A stretch of 64,000 nt of DNA from Aphanomyces cochlioides (GCA_019828595.1 JAHQRK010000011.1:620001-684000); one strand, 5' to 3'. Counted from the first letter of the stretch, positions 31,308-42,647 are shown. Notes: a model not told the origin generated them from the letters alone. A program made the numbers and translations.

Positions 31308-31949
31308 CTACAACCAGTCCGTGTTGCCTTCGATTTCGTTCATCTTCTTCCAGCTTGGCAATGACGTCACGCGCTCCACGAGCGCTGCAATGCGTGGCCA
31401 TTGCGTCGCTGGTTTGGGAAAATTACGCGACCAGCGAACGAGCATCGTCGCAAAAATGTCGACGGCGGTGAGTTTGTCACCAGCGACGAAGGGCGTATTG
31501 GCTGCTTCGAGGTATTTCTCCAACAACTCCCACGATTTCTCGACACGAGCGCTGCCAGCCGCTTTGACATGCTCAATGTCAGTGTTTGGAATCTCAGTGG
31601 GGTAGAACCAAAGACGGTAAGCAGGTTGCAACGTGTTGGCAAAGTGGAAAAACCATTGCAAGTACGCGGCACGATTGGGATCGCCAACCGCTGGCGCAAG
31701 GTTTCCTTCGGGATGGCGTTCCGCGAGGTACATGGAGGTCGCCGAGGTTTCAAACATGGGCTTTCCATCGACAAGAAGCGTCGGGACAAAGCCATTTGGG
31801 TTTAAGCGGAGGTATTCCGGCGTGCGATGTTCCCCCTTGGCGATGTCGACAAGGCGTAGTTCATGTGGAACGTTCAATTGCAACAAGATGACATGGACAA
31901 GCATACTTGCCGACGCGGGCGAGTAGTACAACACGTAGCGACTTGCCAT
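31308..31949 (-). CDS. glutathione S-transferase copy 4 (intact)
   Basis: 213 residues from MASRYVLYYSPASASM to ...EGNTDWL. Same two-domain layout as copies 3 and 5, and most similar to copy 5. The motif set LRLNPNGFVPTL, MYLAERHPEGNLAPA and FFHFANTLQPAYRLWFYP recalls proteobacterial GSTs more than the classical eukaryotic classes, so ancient transfer from bacteria is possible (inference from pattern memory, not a search). Start chosen by alignment with the paralogues; an upstream Met at 32006 is possible. Confidence 0.87.
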   Translation of the reverse strand: MASRYVLYYSPASASMLVHVILLQLNVPHELRLVDIAKGEHRTPEYLRLNPNGFVPTLLVDGKPMFETSATSMYLAERHPEGNLAPAVGDPNRAAYLQWFFHFANTLQPAYRLWFYPTEIPNTDIEHVKAAGSARVEKSWELLEKYLEAANTPFVAGDKLTAVDIFATMLVRWSRNFPKPATQWPRIAALVERVTSLPSWKKMNEIEGNTDWL

Positions 31950-31959
31950 GTTCAGAGGA

Positions 31960-32255
31960 AATTTGAGACTGACAAACTGCAACGTTGATGCCAGTCTTAT
32001 CCACATGGATCACACCTCGAACACGATGGAACAACATGGAACAACAGCGACAAGAAGAACAATTTCATGGCTGCTGTGGGTCGGCATCCATGCTCTACAG
32101 CCTTTCATTCCTAGATGATGTCCTCGCAAACTTTGACAAGGCTGTGCGGAGTATTATGCGGCCGATCCACACGATTCATTCGGTTCCACACGTTTAGGTA
32201 CCGCAAAAAGAGTATTGAGTACTTTTCATAAAAGTAGAGCTTTATGTGAAGCCCA
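31960..32255. other. intergenic between GST copies 4 and 5
   Basis: No gene. It includes a GGAACAACA-type direct repeat near 32030-32045. Confidence 0.35.
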
Positions 32256-32264
32256 TGGTTTTAT

Positions 32265-32906
32265 CTACAACCAGTCCGTGTTGCCTTCGACTTCGTTCAT
32301 CTTCTTCCAGCTTGGCAACGACGTCACGCGTTCCACAAGCGCAGCAATGCGTGGCAATTGTGTCGCTGGCTTCGGCATGTTGCGGGACCAACGAACGAGC
32401 ATCGTCGCGTAGATATCCACCGCAGTGAGCTTGTCACCAGCAATGAAAGGCATATTGGCCGATTCGAGATGTTGCTCTAGGAGCTCCCACGTCTTCTCAA
32501 CACGTGCACGGCCAACCGATTTCACATCCTCCTCGTTGGCATTCGGGATATCCGTGGGAAAGAACCAAAGGCGATACGCAGGCTGCAACGTGTTGGCAAA
32601 GTGGAAAAACCATTGCAAGTACGCGGCGCGATTGGGATCGCCAATGGCTGGCGCAAGGTTTCCTTCGGGATGGCGTTCCGCGAGGTACATAGAGATCGCG
32701 GACGTTTCATACATGATCTTTCCATCGATCTCAATGGCCGGGATGAAGCCATTCGGGTTCAGACGGAGGTATTCCGGTTTGCGATGTTCGCCTTTCGTGA
32801 TGTCAACCAAACGGAGCTCATGTGGGACGTTCAATTGCAGCAGGAGGACATGGACAACCATGCTGGCCGTTGCTGGCGAGTAGTACAAGACGTAAGGACT
32901 TGACAT
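32265..32906 (-). CDS. glutathione S-transferase copy 5 (intact)
   Basis: 213 residues from MSSPYVLYYSPATASM. Thioredoxin-like domain (residues 1-80) with NPNGFIPAIEIDG and the ETSAI turn; helical domain (90-213) with the conserved AVDIYATMLVRW and PRIAALVERVTSLPSW. Same strand and same length as copies 3 and 4, which points to tandem duplication. Probably functional. Confidence 0.87.
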   Translation of the reverse strand: MSSPYVLYYSPATASMVVHVLLLQLNVPHELRLVDITKGEHRKPEYLRLNPNGFIPAIEIDGKIMYETSAISMYLAERHPEGNLAPAIGDPNRAAYLQWFFHFANTLQPAYRLWFFPTDIPNANEEDVKSVGRARVEKTWELLEQHLESANMPFIAGDKLTAVDIYATMLVRWSRNMPKPATQLPRIAALVERVTSLPSWKKMNEVEGNTDWL

Positions 32907-32909
32907 GCT

Positions 32910-33860
32910 CCGAGATGATTGCACAATGATGGCCTCGATCTTGACAAAACACAATCGAACCACGTGGATATCAAGGATGGGAGAGGGACGGCAGCTAACT
33001 AATCACCCGACGCATCTCCTTCTGGGTTCGTCATCCATTCCAGAATACACTCTTGGCTTAGGAGGTGCCGCGTGTCCACAGCATCTTGTGTCAACCAGAG
33101 TGGCCATCTGCATTCATTCTGGTAAGAATGTCGGCGCGACGAATGTTGTTGTCTTATGACGGGCCGAGAAGCAGTCAACCGTGCTCCAGTGCATGGGAAT
33201 TGCTTCCACCAAGTCGCTAGAGTGTGTAAACAAGGGGGCGTTGGAACTACATGTACTCGAGGCCATGAAAAGACGCGCAGGTACGTGTGACAGATTCGTG
33301 TAAAATGATCAAGTACTCAATCCAATTCCGAGTTGAGGCGGTACAACATAGTCGGTACTCCTTTAAAATTGACGACGTGTTTGCGTTTCCACTGACAATT
33401 GTGCCATAAAACTGCGTGATCCGACTCAAATAAAGCCTCTCATAAGCTCTCGAATTGTGCGGACATGATTGTATTGAATGGTATACGTATGGACATAGTT
33501 CCGAGCCACTTACTGGCACATCAATATCTTGGCGAAGAGTCCGGCAACAGGCAACTATTTATACATTTTCAAAAACGTCATCAAAAATGTAGATCCGCTA
33601 GCCAATGGTCTTGCTTGAATTCGATATATTTTTTGAGGAAACAGAAAGAATTCATCATTTCAAATGATTTGCTGAAAACAAATTCGAGCCACCTTATCCG
33701 TATACGGATAAAGACATTCACAACTCAACGATTTCGGATAATTCCTCTTTACTTTGTTTTTATTGGCGTAAACATTTTAATTTAGCCAATCAAGTTGTGG
33801 CTCGAAACTGTGCCTGGCTCGAAACCATGCCCATACGTATATTGAATGCAGACGCACTCA
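32910..33860. other. intergenic with degenerate CGGATAA motifs
   Basis: No supportable gene. Variants of the CGGATAA motif occur at about 33707-33713 and 33734-33740. AT-rich toward 33800. Confidence 0.35.
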
Positions 33861-33869
33861 ATCACTTCA

Positions 33870-33991
33870 CAATATTCTTTCAGTACGTCAACGAGATGCA
33901 AGTCGTGCGGCACGTCGAGTTCCAACAGCAAAACTTGCACGATCATGCTTGCCGTCGCGGGCGAGTAGTGGAGGACGTACGAGCTTGTCAT
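33870..33991 (-). pseudogene. glutathione S-transferase copy 6, N-terminal fragment
   Basis: Starts MTSSYVLHYSPATASM and continues about 40 residues through LDVPHDLHLVDVLKEY, matching the first strand-helix-strand of the intact copies. The homology then stops and unrelated sequence follows. A truncated member at the end of the array. Confidence 0.8.
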
Positions 33992-34153
33992 GGCGAGACC
34001 AAATTTTAAAGTGAAGACACCATAAGACGCCTTGGCATTTGAAGAGCATATGGAAAAAGGTAGAGAGTTCAAGGGTTTACTCTCTTATGGTCTTAACTTG
34101 AAGACTTTAAAAGTTATCCTTGTGAAGTTACGCATACATTCTTTCCTGATACA

Positions 34154-36021
34154 GTAAAACCTTGGATGTGAAACACCTCTCATAGCGAAACACCTGCCAT
34201 GTTGAACACGATTTCCATCCACGGATCATATTTCAATGGCACAGGAACTGTGATATAAAACACTCAACCTGCCGCAAGAAACAGTGAAATTTTAATACCA
34301 ATGTTTAAATAGATCAAGTTAATGGTTAGAAAGCGCAATTATATTGAATTTAAGATGGCTGGAAGAACTTTGCCAAATCATTTTGTGCAATGGTGGAGCT
34401 GTCACTAGCAGCGCGAAGCGAAATCCTCAAGCGCATCGATGAAGATGTTCCCTACGCCAAGATCGCTGCCGAGTTCAACTGTTCGAAGAGTCTTGTCACG
34501 CGTGTGAAAAAGGCACGTGACGAGATCGAGCGGAAGCTCAGCGAGAATGCCGACCGCGAATCGAAACGGCCTTGTCGTCTCGCTGCGCTTGCGCTTGAAC
34601 TTGACAACCGCGTGTATCAATGGTTTTGCAAAGCACGCGCGACGAAGATGATTCCTGTGTCTGGACCAATGCTGCAAACAGTGGCAAAAAAAGCCGCCAA
34701 TGCCTTGGGCATCAATGATTTCAAAGCATCCAACGGCTGGCTTGAGGGTTTTCGAAAGCGCCATGACATAGACTTTAGGGCCCTCAGCGGCGAAAGTGCA
34801 TCCGTTGACATGACTGTTGTAGAAGATTGGGCTGAATCTATTGATTCAATTATCGATGGCTATCCCCTTTGTGATGTCTTCAATTGTGATGAGACTGGTT
34901 TATTTTGGCGTGGACTGCCCAACAAGACGTTAGCTTTGCGTTCCGAGGAATGCAAAGGTGGAAAGAATGCAAAGGAGCGTGTGTCTGTTCTGTTGACTGC
35001 GTCTGCGACTGGTGAGAAGATGCCTTTACTTGTTATACACAAGTTCTTTATGCCGCGTCAATTCAAGAAGAGTTTACCAATGGGAATACAATGGTATGCC
35101 AATGCTAAGGCTTGGATGAACGGCTCGATCTTCACGCGATATATGCTTTGGTTTAACGATCGAATGAAGTCCCAAGACCGCAAAATACTCCTGTTGATGG
35201 ATAATGCGGCTTGCCATGTCTTCCCCTTTGACAAAATGTCTAACATCAAGGTTGTATTTCTCCCTGCTAACACGACCTGCCAAACGCAACCGTTGGGTGC
35301 GGGGATCATCAAGAATTTCAAAGTAAAGTATCGAAGCCACCTCCTCAATTACCTCATTGAATGCGTCGAAGTAAGCAATGATGCTCCTTCGAATTATGTC
35401 AAAAGCATTGATATCAAAATGGCTCTTGACTGGATGAAGTTGGCATGGAAAGATGTGACGGTCACTACGATTTCGAATTGTTTTCGTCACTGAGGAATCA
35501 AGGACAGACAAAGCGTCGTTGATTCCTTTATTGTAAGTGCTCCTTGCGATGATTCATGTCAATCAATGATCGAACCCCTCTCGTCAAGCGACGAAGCCCA
35601 TGCGGATGCTCTGGCGTCGGTTGTGGGTGTTGAAAGTGCTTGTTGGGATGAAGACGTTGCGGCTTTTGAAACGGATCCAATCAATTGGGAAGATCAAATC
35701 ATCAACCCCGTGCCAACTGTTGTGAGTGACGATGAAAGCGACGATTATACGGCTCAAGAACATGAACCACCGCCAAGTTTAAAGGACGCTGCGACGGCAC
35801 TCCACGTTCTGAGGGAGTGGAACAAGCAATTCAATTGTGGAGTTGACAGTTCACTTCACGAGTTGGCAGGTGCGATTGGAGTCGCACGTGCTAATGCTCC
35901 AAATGGAACGCTTGATGATTGGCTAAATCAATAATTCATTTGCACCTCGTATATCGAAACACCTATCATCTTGAACAATTTCGATTCCACCGACAGGTGT
36001 TTCACATCCAAGGTTTTACTG
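34154..36021 (+). mobile_element. pogo/Tigger-type transposon, complete, perfect 27-bp TIRs
   Basis: 1868 bp flanked by TA (34152-34153 and 36022-36023). The terminal inverted repeats 34154-34180 and 35995-36021 are identical over 27 bp, starting CAGTAAAACCTTGGATGTGA. A subterminal segment containing CGAAACACCT...TTGAACA occurs near both ends in direct orientation. It carries one transposase gene. Perfect ends suggest recent movement, although the transposase has a nonsense codon, so it may have been mobilised in trans. Confidence 0.93.
34390..35934 (+). pseudogene. pogo/Tigger transposase with a single nonsense codon
   Basis: Residues 1-60 contain a psq-type helix-turn-helix (DVPYAKIAAEFNCSKSLVTRV); 60-140 the CENP-B-like second DNA-binding domain (GWLEGFRKRHDI); 150-360 the DDE_1 nuclease with FNCDETGLFWRGLP (first Asp), ILLLMDNAACH (second Asp) and the CQTQPLGAGIIKNFK block. 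TGA at 35491-35493 interrupts SNCFRH; the same frame continues to 35934 with an acidic C-terminal region (HVLREWNKQFN). At that site the family usually reads NCFRH followed by Cys or Ala, so one base change explains the stop. The protein up to the stop still contains the nuclease and could be active. Confidence 0.88.
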
Positions 36022-36023
36022 TA

Positions 36024-36660
36024 CATAGGTGTCTACAGGAGGAATGTTTGTTTTATATGAATTTAAGTATACTATTGCATTATTAACATGTCTCAACGTG
36101 TTCTTCGACACACGAAGTACAATAAACATCGACTGGAGACTTTAGTCATGAGATAATAAAGCTTGGAGCATTTGGCAGAGATAAAGCCCTGGGAGAGAGT
36201 AGATTGGAGGTCCTACTCGGTTTGAGATAGGGAAAATTCATATCTTTACGTGGGATCCGTCGCTATTCTCGTGTTGTTTCCATACGCTCATCACCCTCAT
36301 CGCTCGCACATACCATTGCTGGCAAGACCCAAGCAAACCTCGGCACTTTAAAGGCACTCGAACGTACTACGACAGATATCTTCCTCACACGAAAATTTTG
36401 AAGCGACTGCCCCCCCTCCCATTCCCCTCGTTTGACCTCCATGAAAAATCGTTAATATCAAGCTTATCCCATAACGTTAGCATTTTCTGCACTTGATTAG
36501 CTTGGCTTTTAGTCTATGAGGCTCTTTGAGTAAATTTACCATGCAATTATCCCGACATCGAGTTAAGGGATAAAAGGTCCACGAGGTCCACGATGTAAAG
36601 TTACTCTCTTACTGTCACTCCCTATATCCTGTATAAATTAATACTATACATTATTACAGG
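36024..36660. other. intergenic, nothing recognised
   Basis: About 640 bp between the pogo element and the MICOS-like gene. No gene or repeat seen. Confidence 0.4.
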
Positions 36661-36678
36661 TTTGGGGTCAGTCAACTT

Positions 36679-36705
36679 TCCGGATAACTAGTGGCATTAT
36701 CCGGA
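36679..36705 (+). promoter_or_regulatory. TTATCCGGA motif pair in opposite orientations
   Basis: TCCGGATAA at 36679-36687 and TTATCCGGA at 36697-36705, 28-54 bp upstream of the start codon at 36733. Confidence 0.55.
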
Positions 36706-36732
36706 TGCTTCGTCAACTTCACCTCTTGAGCG

Positions 36733-37044
36733 ATGGTGCTGCGTGCGTTTGGAACAGGATTGCTCGCGGCGGCGGGCGGCTATTGGACTCTGCGCTCCGT
36801 CGTCCAGGAGCGAACGGGCGACAGTATGATCCGCTTGGGTGAAATGCGCAATCGATTGAACCCTCCTCTGCGACAGAAGACAAAGAAGATCGTCCCCGCG
36901 TACGAGGTTGAGCATGAATACTACACGACGGTCCGCGAAGGCTGGAACTCGGGCGTCTTGGCCTTCCGCAAGAACGTGATTGAGTTCTTCAACGAGATGG
37001 ACGAGGCCACTCAACCCCACGATGCGCCTCCAGCCGACGCGTAG
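36733..37044 (+). CDS. small mitochondrial-type membrane protein, MICOS MIC13/MIC12-like
   Basis: 103 residues. One N-terminal hydrophobic helix (AFGTGLLAAAGGYWTLRSVV), a basic region, then the segment REGWNSGVLAFRKNVIEFF, which resembles the WN-G-V signature of the MIC13 (QIL1)/MIC12 subunit of the cristae-organising MICOS complex. Length and topology (single N-terminal inner-membrane anchor) fit. The match is to a short motif only, so the name is tentative. Confidence 0.5.
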   Translation: MVLRAFGTGLLAAAGGYWTLRSVVQERTGDSMIRLGEMRNRLNPPLRQKTKKIVPAYEVEHEYYTTVREGWNSGVLAFRKNVIEFFNEMDEATQPHDAPPADA

Positions 37045-37083
37045 AATGACAAGTAGAAGAGGCACTTTTTTGTAACGACATTA

Positions 37084-40032
37084 ATGGATCCGTTTGAGAT
37101 TCATGTCGACGATGAAGCCGTGGAGCTACGAAGCCGCCTCGCCAGTGCAAATACCGAGATCCTAACGCTCCGAGATCAAGTCGATCGACGCACACAGCTC
37201 CTGGACGACCTTCGTTCTGCCTACATGCGCGATGTCGTCGTGATGAAAGATCGGCTGTGGAAGCATGGCATAACATCGGACGCCGATCTCGCAGCTCTCC
37301 CGACGGCAGATCTCAAGCCATTCCTACCGCTCTTCAGTCCTGCGTCGCATTTCCTCGACGTCCGGCCCTGCAGTGTACAATACCTCTCGCAATACATTCA
37401 ATTCAAACCAGTGTAGGCTTGCGGCGGTGGTGTTCACCTCGTTCGACGCGACGTACGTTTCCCATCCAAGGCAGTTTGTCGCTCAGCCTCCACCGTGGAA
37501 ATAGGACGACGTCTTAGCGCAGGCTCTCGTTGATGCTCAAATGGCCAAGCAACGCTTGATGGCGTCTCAAGGTGTCCAAGCCTCGCTTGAAGCTTCGCTC
37601 TCGACAGCTCTAGCCGACGCGGCGACCATGCAGCGACTGGTCTTCAAGGAGAAGAAGCTGAATGCAAGTCTCGTGAACGAGAAGGAGAAGCTCCAGAGTC
37701 AACTCGCCGCGATCCAATCCCGTTCATGGCACAATGGTGTCTTGGAAGCATCCGTGCAAGATCTTCAGGCCACGGTATACAAAATCCAAATCAATGACGT
37801 GGCACGCTCATATGAATCGTCTAGATATCACGCGTTGAAGAGGAGAAAGCGGCCGTGACTCGCTGGCTCGATCAAACTCGCCTCGATCTTGTCGATGCTG
37901 ACCAACGACACGCTGTGGCCATGGCGGCGGCAGCGCAATCGACGGAAGAACTCCGCCGAGAAAGCCAACTTCACCTACAAAGTGTCAAGGACGAGCTGGA
38001 CCAGGCGCACACGACGATGCAAGCACTTGGAGCTGAGATCCAAGCGCTCCATGAGGCTAAATACGCCTTGGAGACTCGTCTGCGCGCGGAACACCTTGAC
38101 GAACTCAATGCCTTGACGACGAGCTGGCGGCGCGAAATGGAGGGGACTGCACTCGAGCGCAATATCGCTGGAATGGTTCTAGCTGACGTCGAAGGAAGAT
38201 GGAGCCAAACCTCGGCGCGATTGCTTGCAGCGCATGATCGCATCAATGACATGACAAGTGAGAAGAGAGCTCTTCTTCGAGCTCGAGATGCCGCGGACGC
38301 TCGCAAGACCGAGCTAGCGCAAGAAGTGCACGCATCTTCCCAACGCGTGGAGATGATCCAGCGTGAAATGGCGACGCAACTGGAATCGACGGCGGTGAGG
38401 ACAAGTCGCAGTGCAGTTCAACGCGTCAATCTCTTGTAGAGAACATTGCGGTTGCAGCTTCTGTGGCTTTGGATGAAGGCCCAAGCGCGTGAGACGAAAT
38501 GGAGCGCATGGTGTCAATTTCTAAGGGCGACATGGTGCCTCGTCAAGGTTGAAAAGACTGAGCGAGTCGGCCAGCTCGTTGGCGGTACGTCCAGCTAGCA
38601 CGGACGGAGCGATAACTCGTCTCTGGCGCATTTAGAAAAGCACGAAGCGATCCAACACCTCGAGCGATCTCTCGTAGAAGCCGACGAGCGACGGCGCGAT
38701 CTACATGACCATGTGCGAGGACTCCAAGCCAAACTTCAGCGCGTCAACGAAGCCTTGACGCAACGGACTCGGGAGTACACGATCGCGTCGAGAGCTCATG
38801 CAGCGGCCGAATGCACCAAGATTCAACTACAAAGCGCAGTGAACACCATGAAACAAGCGGCAGACGATGAAAAGGAAGCGCGATGTCGAGCTGAAATGGC
38901 GCAGCACGATGCTTGGACGCGCTTTCTGTCCATCTTCCAAGCGTTGGAACAGCGCTTGAGTGACAACATGGCCGTCATGGATGGAAAATTGCAAGCTCTC
39001 CAGGCCAAGGCCGCGCTCTTGGAGGAGGAAAAAGCCGACGCCAAAACACTTCTCGTGCAATGCCAAGAGCGGTAGAGCTCCTCACGGCTCGTGGTCTCTG
39101 AAACTTGCGGTGTAGGCTCGAGACGACCGTGGAGTTGCTGGAAGACAAGAAATTTGAATGCATGGCGTTCCAGAACGACTTGGCAGACGTCGGCGACGAA
39201 GTAATTGCGACAGCACTGCGATGGATGCCTCAGTGACTCTGTAGATGGTCTCCCTCGAGCGCAAACTAGCTGGAGAGCATCGTCGTGGTACTCTTTCGTC
39301 AGCATGAAGCTTGGCCTGGACGGAATTGTAGCTGCCATGTACGACGAGATGGTCGCCAACATGACCAAAGTGATCCATGACCAGCAGACGACGATCGAAT
39401 CGCTCGAGATCCGACTTGACCGACGAGATGAACGCCAGGCGTCCATTGATCTCTACTGGATGCTGCGCAACACGGCCGCGACGACCATTCAAATGGCCTG
39501 GCGCCATGCTCGAGCCTGTCGACTGCACAGATACAAACGCGGTATCCAGCAGCGCCAAGTCGAGCATGTGATCACATCCACAGCGACTGCCCGACGAAAC
39601 AGCGCGCAGGGACTGCAATTCGTCCGCGCCACGACTGAACTCGCGCGATTCCTGAGTCAACTCGGTGTCGACACGAGCTTTCTCTGTCCGTCCTCGACTG
39701 CCTTCGACAAGAAACTCGCCGACGTGAAAGCAAACACAGCTGCGGCTTGCCTCCAAAATGCCTGGCGCATGTATGCCAAGCGCAAGGTAGTTGCAAGTCG
39801 GCTAGCTCTGTCGGGATTGCAAGCACGCCACCGTCGTCTCGTCAAGAGTTTGCACGCCTTGGACCTCACTCGTCGACATTATCAACAGCTTCGGGCACTT
39901 GGCGTCAAATTTGAGCGTGGCAAAGAGCTTCCACCCAAGAGAACGCCAGCAGTTCGACCAAAATCAGCAATTCCAGGGTTGCTCAAGTACCGTCTTCAGC
40001 ATCCCATCAAGCCGACCAACAACCAAGATTGA
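37084..40032 (+). CDS. long coiled-coil protein with IQ motifs
   Basis: Multi-exon gene of about 800 residues; exon cores 37084-37411, ~37506-37783, ~37838-38385, ~38640-39074, ~39115-39200 and 39240-40032, separated by short GT-AG introns (several boundaries approximate). The first 600 residues are almost continuous coiled coil rich in Leu, Glu, Ala, Arg and Gln. The C-terminal exon has two IQ-type calmodulin-binding segments (TIQMAWRHARACRLHRYKR and CLQNAWRMYAKRKVV). A cytoskeletal, basal-body or centrosomal role is plausible but not shown. It converges on EXO1, 60 bp away. Confidence 0.6.
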
Positions 40033-40092
40033 CATGGAGCACAGGCCGCACGTTTTGTCTTATCGCTTTGAGAAAAAGGCGAGTAGAGTGCC

Positions 40093-41007
40093 TTATGTTG
40101 TTGCTGTCGACTTGGGTGCCCCTGGACTTGTTCGCTTTTTGCTCGGGAGCACAGCTGACTTGCTTGAGCTGGCGTTTGAATGGTGAGTCGGCGTCGCTTC
40201 TGTCGTTCGAAAGAGCAACGATGTCTTTGACTCCTTGGCTTCCACGTTGGTTTGAACCGGTGAATCGGTTCGCGGCCGCTTCTGACTGCCGGAAGATGCC
40301 GACGAGTTGCGATATTGATCAACGATGCCCAAGATCGCGGACTTTGGATTGACGGGAGTGCTAATTGAGCGTTTGACGGGGGTAACCATCTTCGCCATGA
40401 CTTGAGGGGAAGAAGGCGTTGTCGTACAAAGATCCACGACGTGAATCTCGTTGATTTCTTCTTCCTTGTGTGAAAGAGCCCTGACGGGAGCTGCTGCATC
40501 CTTAGCAACACTGCCGTCACGACGCTGGTATTGATACACTGCAAGCATCTCGTCGGGCGGCAACACTCGGCCAAGGAAAGCAGTCGCATCGCTGGAGCAT
40601 GCCAGAGCATGGATATCTGAAATCATTGCGAAGTCTGAGTCATTGACAAGGAATACTGTCCGTTGTGTCTGTGGATTGAAGACGTAATGGTGGTAGAAGA
40701 GAGCTTCGGCACGACAAAATTGGTCGAAGTAATCGGCAGGGACGGAAACTTTATCGAGGCGTAATTTGGCCAAGATGCGCTTGACACGCAGATGTCCTGG
40801 CGCGCCGCGGAAGGCAAAAATGTGTTTCTGAGCTGTCTACAAGCATTTGATACCGTGAAGAGCCACAGAGGAGCTTTACCACAGGGCCAATATTTGGAAG
40901 CGAGTCGAGAAAGTCACAGCCTGACAAGACGCACATTTGGACAAACATGCGTATGGAATTGACAGTCGAGTCGAGGAAATGTGGCAATTTCTTCAAGAAA
41001 GCACTCT
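40093..41007 (-). CDS. EXO1: exonuclease 1 (EXO1), C-terminal exons
   Basis: Two exons (41007-40880, 40836-40093; 43-bp intron). They encode the end of the XPG-I region and the helix-2-turn-helix (FVQMCVLSGCDFLDSLPNIG), then AQKHIF...RVKRILAKLRL, the conserved VPADYFDQFCRAEALFYHHYVFNP segment and a polar, Ser/Lys-rich C-terminal tail. EXO1 is the 5'-to-3' nuclease of mismatch repair and end resection. The first ~250 residues are not here but at 62118-61221, with the 20-kb Polinton between. An acceptor (CTCTAG at 41008) precedes the first visible codon, so the separating DNA lies in an intron. Confidence 0.87.
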
Positions 41008-41032
41008 CTAGAGGCGAAAACAAACAAGATAT

Positions 41033-41250
41033 CAGCATCACTAGTAATAGCTACTAAAGGTATTTCGTAACCCAACCCCACAAAAACTACAACGACAAGC
41101 AGCAACAATTATCCATCATGGTAATCAGATCATTTCACACCATCAAAAAGCATCTCCATAAGACATATGGACGCAATGCGGATCAGCAAGTACTTCTCAA
41201 GGGACAGTGCAACAAAAACCCAAAATACACACACCAAACGATCCAAAGTC
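41033..41250 (+). repeat. left terminal inverted repeat of the Polinton
   Basis: Blocks matching the inverted right end in the same order: AAAGGTATTTCGTAACCC, CTACAACGACAAGCA, a CCATC-containing block, AGATCATTTCACACCA, AAGCATCT, TACTTCTCAAGGGACA and AAAATACACA. Identity is imperfect with small indels. Confidence 0.78.
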
Positions 41251-41354
41251 AAAATACTCACCCCTCAGAGTATTTTGCATATCTCAATTTAGTTATTAAT
41301 TTAGTCTTGAATTATAAATCTTATAGTATAACAAGATTGGAAAATCAATAGCAA

Positions 41355-41519
41355 ATGGCTCCACCAAAAAAATCACCAGAAGACAAAAAGCCAAGAGTTG
41401 AGGTAAATCATGACTACTATTACAATAATCAAAGGCATATCTTGAATAAAATCAATGCCCGGAATCGTTACAAAAAAGAAGTCAACCTATTCATGCATAT
41501 TTGTGTTTCAGATATTTAA
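41355..41519 (+). CDS. small basic Polinton protein, 54 residues
   Basis: MAPPKKSPEDKKPRVEVNHD... then YYYNNQRHILNKINARNRYK. Basic and Asn/Tyr-rich, first frame inside the left terminus. Its style (NNR.I...I..RNRYK) recalls small DNA-binding proteins of large DNA viruses, but no family is certain. A MITE inserted one base after the stop codon. Confidence 0.4.
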   Translation: MAPPKKSPEDKKPRVEVNHDYYYNNQRHILNKINARNRYKKEVNLFMHICVSDI

Positions 41520-41521
41520 TA

Positions 41522-42173
41522 CTACCTCTGTTTTCGAATGATTGCAAGTGAACATTCAGTCTTATAGATTATTCTAGTATAAAGAATCCGTATTTAAAAA
41601 TCCATGCAAAATCGATGGCAACACTACCAAGGAGGTTACAGACTTTACTTCTTCTCCTCGTGGAAAGTTTAATCGCTCTAGATCGACTGTTTTATCTTGA
41701 GACTTCTTCCTTTGTGAGGTTAGCATCGGTTATCGCCTTGGACTTTCATAACTGTGTCCATGACTCGCTGAAGAGTAACGGGGGTTTCGGGGTTTGGGGT
41801 TTAGTCATTTGGGGTTTGGGGGTTGACTTATCATGAATTGAATGCGTCAATCATCAGTATTGCGAGTTGAAACAACCTGCAAGCTCTTCTACATCATCGT
41901 GTGAGTATTTAACGTCTATTCTAACAAGAAACAGCTTTCGTTTGTTGTCCTAGGAAGGCATCGATTGAATCATCTCCTCGGTGAAGTTTATCTTGATTTT
42001 TGTATGTGGCATCGAAACTTCGCCATTGTCGGGGAAACGGAAAATATAATTCCGCAAAAAAATGGCATGGACTTAATGCACTAATTAGGACTCTGCCACC
42101 AATTTTCAAACCAATCACCAAAATCTAAGTTGACTAATTAGGTCCACTTGCAATCATTCGAAAACAGAGGTAG
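41522..42173. mobile_element. stowaway/mariner-type MITE with 29-bp TIRs
   Basis: 652 bp flanked by TA (41520-41521, 42174-42175). TIRs 41522-41550 and 42145-42173 are exact inverses, beginning CTACCTCTGTTTTCGAATGA. Inside is a G-rich tract (41780-41822). The minus/plus frames inside it have no transposase motifs. Confidence 0.9.
41780..41822 (+). other. G-quadruplex-forming tract
   Basis: Five runs of four to five G separated by TTTC, TTT, an 11-base loop and TTT (GGGGGTTTCGGGGTTTGGGG, then GGGGTTTGGGGG). It fits the canonical G4 pattern and looks telomere-like (TTTGGGG, TTTAG), within the MITE. Confidence 0.7.
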
Positions 42174-42647
42174 TAATTAACTACCTCAAGGTTAAAATAA
42201 TGTCAGATTTCTATAAGATATCATTTTTTTAAACCCACTAATATACATCTTCAAGAAAAACAATTTGATCTTGAAGTAATATATATATGAGACCCCGGCA
42301 GACAAAATGATGCTTATGACGTTTTGTTGAAGTTCTAGATAACCACACCGTACGATAGAGTTATGTTTAAGCTATATTTCTACTGTCTTTGGACCTTGAA
42401 ATTCCAAGTGCTTGAAGAGATATGACTGTCAGCGCGGCGGCCATGTCGCAATTTGAAATTTTTTGAAATTTATTTTACTCTCATTGGATAATACTTAAGG
42501 AGAGCAATCGATAAATGGTTTCGGATTGGCTGAAAACGGCCTGGAAGTTGCTCAAATAGCCCAATTAGAAAAATTAACCGGATATTTCCTGTATGCTGAT
42601 ATTTTTTTAATTTCGTTGCCACATTCATTTAGCCGTCATATTTCTTT

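Noticed and set aside
41615..41836. 73-codon frame containing repeated GVWGL-type residues
   Set aside because: It reads through the G-quadruplex tract inside a MITE; not a protein gene.
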